A DNA stretch of 64,000 nucleotides. Source: DAIOEK01 sp963828285. Lineage in GTDB: Bacteria > Chloroflexota > Anaerolineae > Anaerolineales > Anaerolineaceae. The notes under the pieces are model-generated. The model had not been told where the DNA came from, did not search any database, and saw only the letters and a program-made list of their open reading frames with translations. Position 1 is the stretch's first letter; the number at the start of each line of letters is the position of its first letter. The translations under genes were made by a program, and so were the position numbers. The DNA lies in contig CAWHEB010000002.1 in NCBI GenBank assembly GCA_963828285.1, positions 1,426,001-1,490,000 of the forward strand, read 5' to 3'. Shown here piece after piece: positions 34,975 to 45,300 of the stretch.

Positions 34975-35766
34975 ATGGAGAAACAACCAACCTTAATGGA
35001 ACTTGAGGAGATTGCCAGAGGTGCGGGTGAGATTTTACTCAGTTATCAAAACCGTGACCTGCAAATCGCTCACAAAGGCCGGATCAACCTCGTAACAGAC
35101 GCAGATAAAGCAGCAGAGAAGTTTATTCTCTCCAGAATTAATCAAAATTACCCGGATCATCGCATCATCGCCGAAGAATCAGGTATCCACGATAATAGAT
35201 CCCCATTTAGTTGGTACATAGATCCGCTGGATGGTACGGGAAACTACGCACACGGAATCCCAATCTATTCTGTGTCAATCGGAATAACAATTAATGATGA
35301 ATTGCAACTTGGCATTGTGTTCGATCCAACCCGAAATGAATGCTATACAGCCGAAAGAGGAAAGGGAGCCTGGTTAAACGGGAATAGTATCCATATTTCA
35401 ACTGCCGATATTTTGGAAAATGCTATGCTCGTGACCGGATTCCCGTATGATATCACGACAACCAAACGAGACAATCTGGATAATTATGCTCGATTATCCA
35501 GATTGAGCAGGGGTGTCCGTAGATTGGGTAGCGCCGCCCTGGATCTTGCTTATGTTGCCTGTGGACGTCTGGATGGTTACTGGGAGCTTGACCTTCATCC
35601 GTACGATGTTGCTGCAGGAGCGCTGTTGGTTCGTGAAGCAGGTGGAGTTGTCACGACTACCGAAGGTAGTTCGGAATTTATGGATGATGAACATGCTTCC
35701 ATTCTGGTAGGGAATCCGATCATCCATGGACAACTTCTTGGTGTGTTGCGGGATGCAAATAAATAA
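34975..35766 (+). CDS. Inositol monophosphatase family protein
   Basis: 263 residues. The Li+-sensitive phosphatase motifs are HRIIAEESGI (metal-binding glutamate), WYIDPLDGTGNYAHGIPIYS (D-x-L-D-G-T) and YWELDLHPYDVAAGALLVRE (WELDxxP-D). It is a Mg2+-dependent phosphatase of inositol phosphates, or of PAP, fructose 1,6-bisphosphate or a histidinol-phosphate-like substrate. ATG 34975 is chosen over a GTG at 34957 because the protein then starts at the usual distance from the first motif. Confidence 0.92.
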   Translation: MEKQPTLMELEEIARGAGEILLSYQNRDLQIAHKGRINLVTDADKAAEKFILSRINQNYPDHRIIAEESGIHDNRSPFSWYIDPLDGTGNYAHGIPIYSVSIGITINDELQLGIVFDPTRNECYTAERGKGAWLNGNSIHISTADILENAMLVTGFPYDITTTKRDNLDNYARLSRLSRGVRRLGSAALDLAYVACGRLDGYWELDLHPYDVAAGALLVREAGGVVTTTEGSSEFMDDEHASILVGNPIIHGQLLGVLRDANK

Positions 35767-35812
35767 ACAATAATTAGTAGAATTGGTAGATCAAAATCCT
35801 CGGGAGGGTCTT

Positions 35813-36871
35813 ATGAATATCGCGCCGAAATATTCCTCAAAACACGTCCGTTGGATCGCTTTTTGTATATTGATATTCTTTTTATCTGCCGCATGTAATC
35901 TGGGAGGAATGATAGGTTCATCCAAAGAACCTACCGTGGATTTAGCTGCTACGGCAGAGATGATTCAGCTGACTTCAGAAGCTCAAGCCCAGGAAAAGTT
36001 ATCTATGGATTCTACATTGGTTGCATTAGGTTTACAGCAAACCCAGATAGCTGTGAAGAGTACTGAAGCTGCCTTGTTGGTCCTCCCTTCTACAGAACCT
36101 ACCGTCGAGCCTGTTGTAATTCAACCAACGATCGAAATCGCACCGACAATTGAACTTACACCCGGTGAACCGGATTACAGTGTTCAGATTACCAATGCAA
36201 AAGTCCTGCTCTATGAAGATACAACTGAATTGGGGATTGGAAACTGGATTTCGGATACTCTCGATCGAATGGGAATTAGTTATACGAATACGAGTGATTC
36301 CCCCACGGAATTCCTCAAACATCTCAATAGCAGCGAGTACTACGACCTGATCATCATCGGAGGAGAGAATCATACTGCTATTCAGGGTGAATTCTGGGAT
36401 TCCATTATGGAGCGCGTCAATAAGAAAACAGCTGTAATTGCAGAAGTATATTACCTGGACATGGTTGGTAACGGGAAGATCAAAAATTTTACCAGCGCAT
36501 GTGGTGTCTCCTTTGAAAAAGATTGGTCTTTGGCGGATTCCATTTATTGGGTTCAACCCGAACATCCTGTACTCAACCAACCGAATAAGGTGCTCCCACT
36601 CCTTCATTACAATAGATATTGGACTACAAACGCTGGAGATATGGTCAAATTGCGTTCAACTGGTGATGCGCAAATTGTTGGAGCAGTGACGAAATTTAAT
36701 TTGAAAAATGGCGGATTGATCACAACCTGCATGGAAGGCCGGACTGTTTTACAAACTTTCTGCAATCACGATTTTCATCGTGATGAGATCATGAATCTCT
36801 GGGAGAACTACATTACTTATACCCTCACAAACCACTTTATTGCGGTTGAAGGGGTGCTTGAGGGCGGATAA
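35813..36871 (+). CDS. Lipoprotein of unknown function
   Basis: 352 residues. The signal segment WIAFCILIFFLSAAC ends in a lipobox with Cys near residue 28. It is followed by a Thr/Glu-rich linker that includes coiled-coil-like AEMIQLTSEAQAQEKLSMD. The C-terminal 220 residues begin NAKVLLYEDTTELGIGNWI and contain YDLIIIGGENHTAIQGEFW, a Rossmann-like layout similar to ThuA/DUF4350-type domains, without clear catalytic residues. A GGGAGGG ribosome site marks ATG 35813. A terminator follows. Confidence 0.7.
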   Translation: MNIAPKYSSKHVRWIAFCILIFFLSAACNLGGMIGSSKEPTVDLAATAEMIQLTSEAQAQEKLSMDSTLVALGLQQTQIAVKSTEAALLVLPSTEPTVEPVVIQPTIEIAPTIELTPGEPDYSVQITNAKVLLYEDTTELGIGNWISDTLDRMGISYTNTSDSPTEFLKHLNSSEYYDLIIIGGENHTAIQGEFWDSIMERVNKKTAVIAEVYYLDMVGNGKIKNFTSACGVSFEKDWSLADSIYWVQPEHPVLNQPNKVLPLLHYNRYWTTNAGDMVKLRSTGDAQIVGAVTKFNLKNGGLITTCMEGRTVLQTFCNHDFHRDEIMNLWENYITYTLTNHFIAVEGVLEGG

Positions 36872-36902
36872 TACCAAAATTCAATGAATAAACAGTTCGG
36901 AA

Positions 36903-36934
36903 CAGAGACTTATTTTTGTTTCTGGGCTTTTTTT
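36903..36934 (+). terminator. Intrinsic terminator after the lipoprotein gene
   Basis: CAGAGAC (36903-36909) pairs with GTTTCTG (36918-36924; one G-U pair) and is followed by GGC and seven T. Confidence 0.65.
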
Positions 36935-36970
36935 ATCCTTGAGACGGGATAGCAAAAAACTAGAACAAAT

Positions 36971-36999
36971 TTGCTTGCAATTCGGAATTCATATACAAT
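36971..36999 (+). promoter_or_regulatory. Promoter of ssb
   Basis: TTGCTT (36971-36976), a 17-base spacer and TACAAT (36994-36999) form a plausible housekeeping promoter, about 70 bases before the ssb start. Confidence 0.6.
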
Positions 37000-37075
37000 A
37001 TATTTATCCAACAGGTAAGAAGGTCCTCCTTCCCTAACCTGATTAAACCATCTTACATTTTCAGGAGGAATACAC

Positions 37076-37504
37076 ATGTTTCACACAATCATCATCGTTG
37101 GAAATCTGGGGAAAGACCCCGAAATGCGTTACACACCATCCGGTCAGGCCGTAACTTCATTCTCATTGGCGACAAATCGCAGCTACACCGGCAGTAATGG
37201 ACAACAGGTCAAAGAGACCATTTGGTTCAGGATTAACGCTTGGGGAAAACTTGCAGAAACCTGCAATAATTATCTCCACAAAGGATCAAAGGTACTTATC
37301 GAAGGTCGTCTACAAGCTGACGCTACCACAGGTGGCCCCCGAACATTTACCAGGCAGGATGGGACAACATCAGCGAGCTTTGAAGTTGTAGCCAGCACGA
37401 TCCGATTCTTGTCCACCCGAACCGGAGAAGATGATGGTCCAACCAGTGTCGGTGCGGATTATCCTTCAGCAGGCGGTGAAGGCGAAGGTGAAATACCATT
37501 CTAA
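37076..37504 (+). CDS. ssb: Single-stranded DNA-binding protein
   Basis: 142 residues. The OB fold starts MFHTIIIVGNLGKDPEMRYT, with SGQAVTSFSLATNRSY, WFRINAWGKLAETCNNYLHKG and VLIEGRLQ. The acidic tail ends GEGEIPF, the usual SSB C-terminal tip that recruits repair and replication partners. A perfect AGGAGGAA ribosome site indicates strong expression. A hairpin terminator lies between this gene and the translin gene. Confidence 0.96.
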   Translation: MFHTIIIVGNLGKDPEMRYTPSGQAVTSFSLATNRSYTGSNGQQVKETIWFRINAWGKLAETCNNYLHKGSKVLIEGRLQADATTGGPRTFTRQDGTTSASFEVVASTIRFLSTRTGEDDGPTSVGADYPSAGGEGEGEIPF

Positions 37505-37592
37505 AATTGGTGAGATATTCCAATAACCAACGACAGATTTGTATGCAACCAGTGCTTCTGTCGTCCAATCTTCAACACAAATTGTAGGGACC

Positions 37593-37630
37593 ATATCCGT
37601 CTGCTCTTCGAACGAGCAGGCGGATATTTT
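37593..37630 (+). terminator. Hairpin terminator between ssb and the translin gene
   Basis: A 14-bp stem (ATATCCGTCTGCTC at 37593-37606 with 37614-37627; one G-U pair) around a seven-base loop, followed by TTT. It ends only 19 bases before the translin start, so readthrough could set the level of the downstream genes. Confidence 0.75.
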
Positions 37631-37646
37631 ACCGGAAGGAAATCAG

Positions 37647-38288
37647 ATGAATGACCTGGACCAAATTACCGAACGAATTCGAGTGGAGTTTGATGCGCGA
37701 AATACCGCTCGTGACGAAGCATTGGCTGTGTGCCGGATCCTCACCCGCCATTCAGCCCATGCGATCCGGGCAATTCACCGGGGAGAGACGGATCTGGCAA
37801 ACCAACATCTTAACGATGCCCGTACACTGGCTGTCAATTTGCGTACATCTCTGGCAAAGTACCCCGAACTGTATTATTCTGGTTATTGTCAGGATGCTCT
37901 GAAAGAATTATCGGAAGCCTCCATCACTTGTGCGTTGATCCAGAATCAACCATTGCCCACACCCGAAGATATCGAGGTCGAGTTCGCTACATATCTAAAT
38001 GGATTGGCTGAGACGACAGGTGAATTACGCAGAAAATGCATGGATATTTTGCGTCAGGGTTACAACCAGGAAGCTGAGAGATTGCTGGGTTGTATGGACG
38101 ATATTTATGCGGTCCTGGTGACGATAGATTATCCTGACGCGATCACCAGTGGATTGCGCCGGCATACTGACCTGGTTCGTGGGATCGTGGAACGTACCCG
38201 GGGTGACCTGACCATCAGTCTTCGTGAACAGCACCTTGAACAGGCACTTTCAGAATTCTCTGCAAAACTGGATAACCACCAAAATTAA
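37647..38288 (+). CDS. Translin-family protein
   Basis: 213 residues, all helical. The C-terminal segment GELRRKCMDILRQGYNQEAE and LLGCMDDIYAVLVTIDYPDA, followed by GLRRHTDLVRGIVERTRGDL, matches the translin/TRAX family, whose members bind single-stranded DNA or RNA and form octamers (C3PO in animals). Prokaryotic members are poorly studied. The start ATG 37647 has GGAAGGAAA upstream. The stop overlaps the next gene by one base (TAATG), so a functional link with the Cas4-like nuclease is likely. Confidence 0.85.
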   Translation: MNDLDQITERIRVEFDARNTARDEALAVCRILTRHSAHAIRAIHRGETDLANQHLNDARTLAVNLRTSLAKYPELYYSGYCQDALKELSEASITCALIQNQPLPTPEDIEVEFATYLNGLAETTGELRRKCMDILRQGYNQEAERLLGCMDDIYAVLVTIDYPDAITSGLRRHTDLVRGIVERTRGDLTISLREQHLEQALSEFSAKLDNHQN

Positions 38289-39029
38289 TGCGCATTATTC
38301 GTGCTTCCGAAATCGGAAGGTATCTCTACTGTCGCCGATCTTGGTTTTACCATCTTCAAGGAATACAACCCGCTAATACTCGTGAGTTGAATCTTGGGAC
38401 GGAACTTCATGCTGCTCATGGCAGGAAAGTGGCTGGCAGCCTGATTTTACAAGTCATCGCAATCATTGCATTCCTGGTGGCTATTCTTATACTGTTCTCC
38501 AATCTGGTCAAATGATATGACCTGGTTGTTTCTGGTTCTCATCCTTTTAGCTGTTCTGCTATACTTCCTCTCCCGGAAACTCAGGAAGGATTCGGGTTTA
38601 CCAGGTGGAAGGATCGTCAGCTCTGACATAAAAATGTGGGGAGAGCAGAATACGCATCCGCTCTTCGATGGTAGCCTTGGCCTGACCGGAAAACCGGATT
38701 ATCTGGTGGATATTGGAAATGCAATAATCCCTGTTGAGGTAAAGAGCTGTCGAACCCCTGAAACTCCTTATGATTCCCATATTTATCAACTGGCTGCCTA
38801 TCTCGTCCTGGTGGAAAAGGTTTATCAAAAGACGCCTCCTTATGGTTTGATCCATTATCCTCAGCGCACATTCCAGATCGATTTCACTGATGAGTTGAGG
38901 GACAATTTCCTTAGTTTGATCAGCGAAATGCATCGCTTGGAAAATTCCCACCAGATCGCACGTAGTCATGATGAACCAGCCCAGTGCAGTCGCTGTGGAT
39001 ACAAAGATATTTGTGACCAACGGTTATAA
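38288..39029 (+). CDS. Membrane-inserted Cas4-like PD-(D/E)XK nuclease (one frameshift, or two subunits)
   Basis: The first frame (38288-38515, 75 residues) gives SEIGRYLYCRRSWFYHLQG and GTELHAAHGRK, the N-terminal cysteine and histidine motifs of Cas4/RecB-type nucleases, then a membrane helix. The second frame (ATG 38517-39029, 170 residues) begins with another membrane helix (WLFLVLILLAVLLYFL), followed by GKPDYLVD, IPVEVKS and QLAAYLVL (the PD-(D/E)XK core), and ends with CSRCGYKDICDQRL. One extra A at 38510-38512 explains the break; corrected, the protein has 246 residues with a two-helix hairpin. Four cysteines (Cys15 and three C-terminal) would bind a 4Fe-4S cluster. No cas1, cas2 or array is nearby. 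Confidence 0.8.
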
Positions 39030-39138
39030 TCATTGAGCGGAACGACTGATTTCACATGTGGATGTTTATAGAACTAGTCCATAAACATCAGGCTATAATT
39101 AGCAAATACGTTTTTACTGGAACCAGGTCAGAGTAAAT

Positions 39139-40008
39139 ATGAAACCCGTTCAAAGTCCGAAAAACATAGCCATCTTATCTCACCCGATCATATCTGAGGC
39201 AGTTGCTGAGGCGGAATTGGTTACAAATTATCTGCTGCAGCGTGGAATTAATGCTGTCAAAGGTAATTTGGATGATCATGAATTGAATACGGGTTTACGG
39301 AATGGTGAATTTGACCTGGCGATAGTCTTGGGAGGTGACGGGACTATCCTCCGCGCGGGTCATCTTTGTATTTCATCGGGAACTCCGATCCTTGGAATTA
39401 ATTTCGGTCGGTTTGGATTCTTGATGGAGATCCAGCGTAAAAACTGGAAGGATTACATGTCTCGCTTGTTGGAAGCAGATTATCGCCTTGAAGAGCGCAT
39501 GCTGCTGATCACCGAACACTACCGAAAAAACGAGATGATTGAACGTTGGCTGGTGTTAAACGAATCCGTTGTTTGCCGGGGACAATTGGTGAGACCCCTG
39601 CATTTGGATGCTTACGTTGATGGTCATTTTCTGACCACCTATGTTGCCGATGGATTGATCGCTTCAACCCCAACAGGATCAACAGCCTATGCACTTGCAG
39701 CTGGTGGTCCTATCATGCCGCCTGAACTGCGGAACATCATGATGATCCCGGTTGCTCCACATCTCTCGGTGGATCGAGCAATTATTCTTGCCCAGGGAGC
39801 TCGGGTGAGTATTGAAGTGATGAGTGACCACCCTGCTGTATTAAGTATTGATGGCCAGGCTCCAATTACAGTTGAAAAACATGACCGCGTTGATTCGTAT
39901 GCGAGCGATGATAATTTATACTTCGTTAGATTCCAAAATGCGGGTTATTTTTATCGCACTCTTTTATCCCATATGGATCAAAACCCATCCACTGGAATTT
40001 CACGATGA
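39139..40008 (+). CDS. nadK: NAD kinase
   Basis: 289 residues. It phosphorylates NAD to NADP. The signature is LAIVLGGDGTILRAGH (GGDG motif, about residues 62-65), then PILGINFGRFGFLME, and the conserved TPTGSTAYALAAGGPI (about 173-188). TATAAT at 39093-39098 is a probable -10 box. The stop overlaps the next start by four bases. Confidence 0.96.
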   Translation: MKPVQSPKNIAILSHPIISEAVAEAELVTNYLLQRGINAVKGNLDDHELNTGLRNGEFDLAIVLGGDGTILRAGHLCISSGTPILGINFGRFGFLMEIQRKNWKDYMSRLLEADYRLEERMLLITEHYRKNEMIERWLVLNESVVCRGQLVRPLHLDAYVDGHFLTTYVADGLIASTPTGSTAYALAAGGPIMPPELRNIMMIPVAPHLSVDRAIILAQGARVSIEVMSDHPAVLSIDGQAPITVEKHDRVDSYASDDNLYFVRFQNAGYFYRTLLSHMDQNPSTGISR

Positions 40009-40553
40009 CAGAATCAATCCCACAAATATTATATTGCGCAAACCATCCTGACCGCGAAACCACCCTGCGCTGCAATCGGTGTGAAAAACTAATCTGTCCG
40101 AAGTGCGCTGTACTCACTCCAACCGGATATCGGTGCAAGGAATGTGTGCGTGGACAGCAAAAGATTTTTGATACAGCAACAACGGTCGATTATCCTCTGG
40201 CATTCATCACAGCAGGGATCTTAAGCTACATTGGTAGCCTCATCGCCCAATTTCTTGGATTTTTTATCATTATCATCGCCCCGATCATAGGACTGGTGAT
40301 CGCCGAAGCTGTCCGTTTCGTTATCCGCAAACGACGCTCTAAGGGACTGTTCCTGACTGCAGCCGGGGCTACGGTGTTGGGGAGTTTGCCGAATATCCTC
40401 CTTCCATTGACATTTCTTCTGTTCTCAGTACGATCGGGGGCAGGATTGGAAATGGGATTTACAGGGATTTCTATTATCTGGCATGTTGTTTATACAGTAT
40501 TGGTGACTTCAAGTATGTTTTATCGACTCAGCGGTTCTCACCTTCGGTTATAA
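40005..40553 (+). CDS. B-box zinc-finger membrane protein
   Basis: 182 residues. Residues 10-46 hold a B-box-type zinc finger: C-x2-H in YCANHPDRETTLRCNRCEK, then LICPKCAVLTPTGYRCKEC. Three to four hydrophobic segments follow (about 67-90, 92-107, 118-143, 155-173). Similar proteins are common in Chloroflexota and Actinobacteria, and their function is unknown. It overlaps nadK by four bases and lies six bases before recN. Confidence 0.8.
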   Translation: MTESIPQILYCANHPDRETTLRCNRCEKLICPKCAVLTPTGYRCKECVRGQQKIFDTATTVDYPLAFITAGILSYIGSLIAQFLGFFIIIIAPIIGLVIAEAVRFVIRKRRSKGLFLTAAGATVLGSLPNILLPLTFLLFSVRSGAGLEMGFTGISIIWHVVYTVLVTSSMFYRLSGSHLRL

Positions 40554-40559
40554 ATTGAA

Positions 40560-42284
40560 ATGATCAATCGATTACAGATCGAAAATTTTGCAATAATTCA
40601 CCACCTCGAGCTACAACTCGAGAGCGGTCTGGTAATTTTGACTGGCGAAACCGGCGCCGGGAAGTCCATTATTCTGGACGCGATCCAAGTACTCCTTGGT
40701 GGAGCTGTTCAACCGGTTATGGTTCGCACAGGTGCTACAAAAGCGAGACTGGAAGCCGTGATCTCCTTCGATACCAACCAGGAAGATCTTCACGAGATAT
40801 TGGTTAGGGAAGATCTCGAAGAAGACCCTGGCGTGATTACCCTTGAGCGGGAAATTCGTCTCGAGGGGCGGAGTAATGCCCGGATTAATGGACATTCGGT
40901 TAGTCAATCTATTCTAAGGGAAGTTGGCAGCTTTTTAATTGACATCCATGGTCAATCTGAACATCTATCACTGCTCAATTCCCGATCACATATCCATCTT
41001 TTGGACCGGTATGCCCGAAATTTGGAACAACTATCAGGCTACCAGACGGTTTTCCACCAATTAACCAATATTCGTAAGGAGATTCGAGAGCTCGAAACAT
41101 TGGAGAAAGAATCCCATTCAAAAGCCGATCTTATCGCCTTTCAATTAAATGAAATAAGTACTGCGAAATTGACTTTGAACGAAGACGATGAACTGGAAAC
41201 TGAACGGAACCGACTTGCAAATGCTGAAAATTTATCCAATCTTGTGAATGATGCTCTCGTATTACTTGAAGAGTCTCCGGCGGAGCTCCCGTCAATTTCT
41301 GATCAACTGGGGCAAGTCAGCCGCATCCTTCATAATCTGTCCCGAATCGATCCTTCACAGGATTCACTGGATATCGAGATTAATAATGTGATTGATCAGC
41401 TAACGGATACGACCCATGCATTGCGGATTTATAGTGAAGAGATCGAAAACAATCCCAAGCGGTTGCTTGAGATCGAAGAGCGTTTGGTTCTGATCAATCT
41501 ACTCAAGAAAAAATATGGCGGTAGCATTGAATCAACGTTAACTTTTGCTAGAAATATCTCCGAAACAATGGAAAAATTTTCATCTGCTAGTGAGCAGATC
41601 GAAGAGCTTCGAGCCCGGGAGAAGACAGTCAAGCCCCTGTTATCCGAAAAAGCACTTGAATTGTCACAAAACCGAAAAGACGCAGCTCGGTCTCTTTCTA
41701 CGGCCATTGAATTGGAGCTGAAAGACCTTCAAATGGCTGGAGCACGGTTTGAAACCCGCATGCAGACTATCCCGGATTCGAATGGGATCCCCGATGAAAA
41801 TGGGATTCCTCAGCAATTTGATCAATATGGAATTGATCAGGTAGAGTTTATGATTGCACCCAATCCTGGGGAAGGACTGAAACCGCTTGCACAAATTGCG
41901 TCGGGAGGTGAAACTTCCCGTTTGATGTTAGCCTTAAAGAATGTCCTCTCGTACGCTGATCCAGTACCCACTCTGATCTTTGATGAGATCGACCAGGGAA
42001 TTGGAGGTCGAGTGGGTATGGTTGTTGGACATAAGCTGTGGCAATTAGCCCGCAACCACCAGGTGTTTTGTGTGACACACTTACCTCAACTCGCTGCATT
42101 TGGTGATACTCACTTCCATGTCAGCAAAGAGGTAGTAGATGGCAGAACAAATACCCGGGTGACCTTGTTGAATGATGGTCATCGGAAACAGGAACTTGCT
42201 CAGATGCTGGGAACGGTCAGTGAGAATACTCTCAAATCAGCCCAAGATTTATTGGATACCGTAAAAGAAGATCGAAAAAATTGA
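40560..42284 (+). CDS. recN: DNA repair protein RecN
   Basis: 574 residues, a normal length for RecN, an SMC-like ATPase acting at double-strand breaks. It starts MINRLQIENFAIIHHLEL, then the Walker A LTGETGAGKSIILDAI. DIHGQSEHLSLL is the Q-loop region. Long coiled coils fill the centre (about 150-375), and the C-terminal lobe has ASGGETSRLMLALK (ABC signature) and PTLIFDEIDQGIGG (Walker B). It is coupled to the two genes upstream. Confidence 0.96.
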   Translation: MINRLQIENFAIIHHLELQLESGLVILTGETGAGKSIILDAIQVLLGGAVQPVMVRTGATKARLEAVISFDTNQEDLHEILVREDLEEDPGVITLEREIRLEGRSNARINGHSVSQSILREVGSFLIDIHGQSEHLSLLNSRSHIHLLDRYARNLEQLSGYQTVFHQLTNIRKEIRELETLEKESHSKADLIAFQLNEISTAKLTLNEDDELETERNRLANAENLSNLVNDALVLLEESPAELPSISDQLGQVSRILHNLSRIDPSQDSLDIEINNVIDQLTDTTHALRIYSEEIENNPKRLLEIEERLVLINLLKKKYGGSIESTLTFARNISETMEKFSSASEQIEELRAREKTVKPLLSEKALELSQNRKDAARSLSTAIELELKDLQMAGARFETRMQTIPDSNGIPDENGIPQQFDQYGIDQVEFMIAPNPGEGLKPLAQIASGGETSRLMLALKNVLSYADPVPTLIFDEIDQGIGGRVGMVVGHKLWQLARNHQVFCVTHLPQLAAFGDTHFHVSKEVVDGRTNTRVTLLNDGHRKQELAQMLGTVSENTLKSAQDLLDTVKEDRKN

Positions 42285-42310
42285 CCAGACAATAGAAACA
42301 TGCAGGGGTT

Positions 42311-45300
42311 TTGTTGTTAAAAGTCCTTCTATTAGGTTCTCCTGAATTATTCTGGAATGAAGTACCCATCCAGATAAGTCGCAGAATACCAAGAACTATT
42401 CTGTATTATCTAGCTGCACATACCAATCCCGTCAGTCGTGAAGAACTGCAATCCATCTTTTGGCCTGAAGAACCTGAACAAGGTGCCCGTGAACAGTTTC
42501 GTGATAACCTGGCTAAATTAAGGTCAGGATTGCCTGATCCGTCAATGGTCATAGCGGAACATCAGACTGTTCGGTTGAACCCTGAAAAGGTTTATTGCGA
42601 TGTAATTGAATATCTTCATACCATGGATCGCATCGGGCGAAAAGCATGGCAATTGCCTAACGATACAGCTTTACCAGATGAAATATATTCGAACCTCTCC
42701 TCAGCTCTGTCATTGTGGAGAACACCGGGTTTTATTGTTGGTGCTAGTCTGCCCGATTCTTCATTGCTGGATGATTGGCTGACACAAACGGAACAAAACC
42801 TTTTGCACGTAAGGGGGATTTCCCTAAACCGGCTAAGGGAACACAGCATAGTGATCCACGATCATATTCAGGCAATACATTGGCTTGAATTGTCTTTACA
42901 GGCGGATCCTTATAATGAAGATTTCCATTTAAAGTTAATGCAGGAATTGGATGCCTCAGGAAACCGAAATGAAGCGATCAAACATGGAGAGTACGTTTCG
43001 GAGCTTTTTTTCAAAGAATATGGCGAAAAACCCTCTACAAGCATTTCCGCATTAACTCATCGGCTGCGAAAAGAGAAACCCGTCCCCAGAATTCTGGGTA
43101 TTCAAAACAAGCCTTTAGTTAATCAAGGTCATACTTTTGTTGGTCACGAGAATGAGTTAAAACGCCTTGCAGCTGCTTTGCGTAGAAATAAGACGGTAAT
43201 TGTTCGGGGCGAAAGTGGTATAGGAAAAACCAGATTAATTTCCGAATTTGTGCAACGCATAAATCCTGCACCAAGAGTTTTGGTGATGGCTTGCCACCCG
43301 GCAACGATTCACCTGTCTTATCAGCCGTTGATCGAAATGGTCAGAATATCCTTGTTTCCTGATGAGTATAACCAATTAAATATGACTCAAAAGAGAATAC
43401 TGACTCAAATAGCACCCGAACTGGATATGTATTTGACGAATATTGATAACAATTTAGCCCAAAAAGTGGATACAACGCCTAAGTCTATCCGGGAAATCTT
43501 TATCAGTGTCTTCTCATCCATCGCTCGTGGCAAGAAAGTTTTCCTGATTTTGGAAGATGCGCAATGGGTGGATGAAGCAACGGTTCAGATTTTACAGTTT
43601 TTAGCACAAAAAGAATTCTTTATCGGTCATGCTGCTTTAGTGATCTCCCTGGATCAGGGTGAGTCGAATACTTCATTAAAAAGACTTATTGATCAAAAAA
43701 TTGAAAATGACAGAGGTGTCGTGATCGATCTTCCGGCATTAAATTACCAGGAGACCGCTGTCATGATCACGGACATGATTCGGACGAAGTTGGATGATGG
43801 GTTTATCGAGAGGATTTTTCTGGATACCGGTGGAAATCCTCAAATGATCCAGGAAATCATAAGACTTAACTTACCATTAATTGAATCCTCGAATGGTAAG
43901 AACATTCCTCTGGAGATGCCCGGTAGTGTCCAGGCGATGTTAAGACACAAATATCAAAGACTCACGGATGATGAAAAGAACATCCTATCCCTGACTGCAG
44001 TCAGTGGACCTCAAATTTCTATTGAATTACTCGAAATGGTTTCCCAGATCAATCCGAATGAAATAGTCGAGATCCTTGATAAACTCGACGAACAAGGCAT
44101 TCTTGCCCCGATTGAAGATCAACAGCAACACACGCTCGGTTATGGGTTCATCCAGAAAGCTTTTAGGGATGTGATCCTGATGGATATGAGCTCGGCCAGG
44201 AAGCGGTTACTGCATCGAAGGATTGCTCATTCCCTTGAAACGGGATTGGCTGCTGAACACCGCATCAGGTATGCAATTCTGGCAGAACACTTTGAGGCTT
44301 GTGGAGAATCTCTTCAAGCATATAAATATTGGAAAAAATCTTCTGAATTCGCAAAGCGTAAACTTGCTAACGATGAGGAAATAACAGCATACAGACATAT
44401 TGAATACTTATTACCATTGATCGAATATCAACTCACCGATTTGGAAATTCGTGAATTGTTTAATGAATGGTCTGATCTGGCTTTCAGGATTAACCAAAAA
44501 AACCTTCTCGAAAGGATTGGCAACAAACTTTGTGAGATAGGTCAAAAGCGTGGATCCATGGTTTTGCAAGCAGTAGGGATGGATCTCCTTGCTGGATTCC
44601 ATTTTGCAAAAATCCATTACCAGGAAGGACTGGTGATCAACTCGCAAGCACTCAGATTTTTGGATAAAAAGGAATATCCATTGGATTGGATGGAGATCAC
44701 TGCCCATAGATCAGAGTTTCTGTACATGATGGGTAAACCGGTGGAAGCTCTCAAAACTATTCAAGAGGTGTCGTTTGATGACAAGGAAGTAAATTCCTTG
44801 GAAGAAATGAAGATTAAGGCATTAGCCCATTATGATAGTGCGGTTATTCATACCATCATGGGTTACCCGGCCGTAGCGATCGAACAATCGGAACTGGCGC
44901 TCCAATATTATATTCAGACCGAGAATCTGATTGGACAGGCTGATTCTTATTCCATTATGGTTTTAGCCCTCTATTATGCCGGGGAATTCACTCGTGCCGA
45001 AATAGAGGCAGAAGCCGGGTTGGCAATTGCCAGGAGAATTGATTATAAAAGGGCTGTTGCTTATCTAACGATAAATCAATCCATGTCGAAACAAATGTTG
45101 GGAAAGCTCGATGAAGCTTGGAATTTGATAGAAACAGGTATTCAACTTGGGAGAGAAAATTACAATCCGGAAGCTGTGATCCTTGGTTATCGAACACTTG
45201 GCGATTTATACAGCTTCTTGGGAAATTCCAATTCTGCCATTGCATCGTTTAACCAGGGATTGAATATTGAAGTGGATAGTTTTGTAAAAATTGATATTCT

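Noticed and set aside
36032..36607. Open frame of 191 residues opposite the lipoprotein gene
   Set aside because: No ribosome site or motif, and the plus-strand gene has a lipobox and strong ribosome site.
38288..39029. CRISPR-associated role of the Cas4-like gene
   Set aside because: No repeat-spacer array and no other cas gene is visible in the window.
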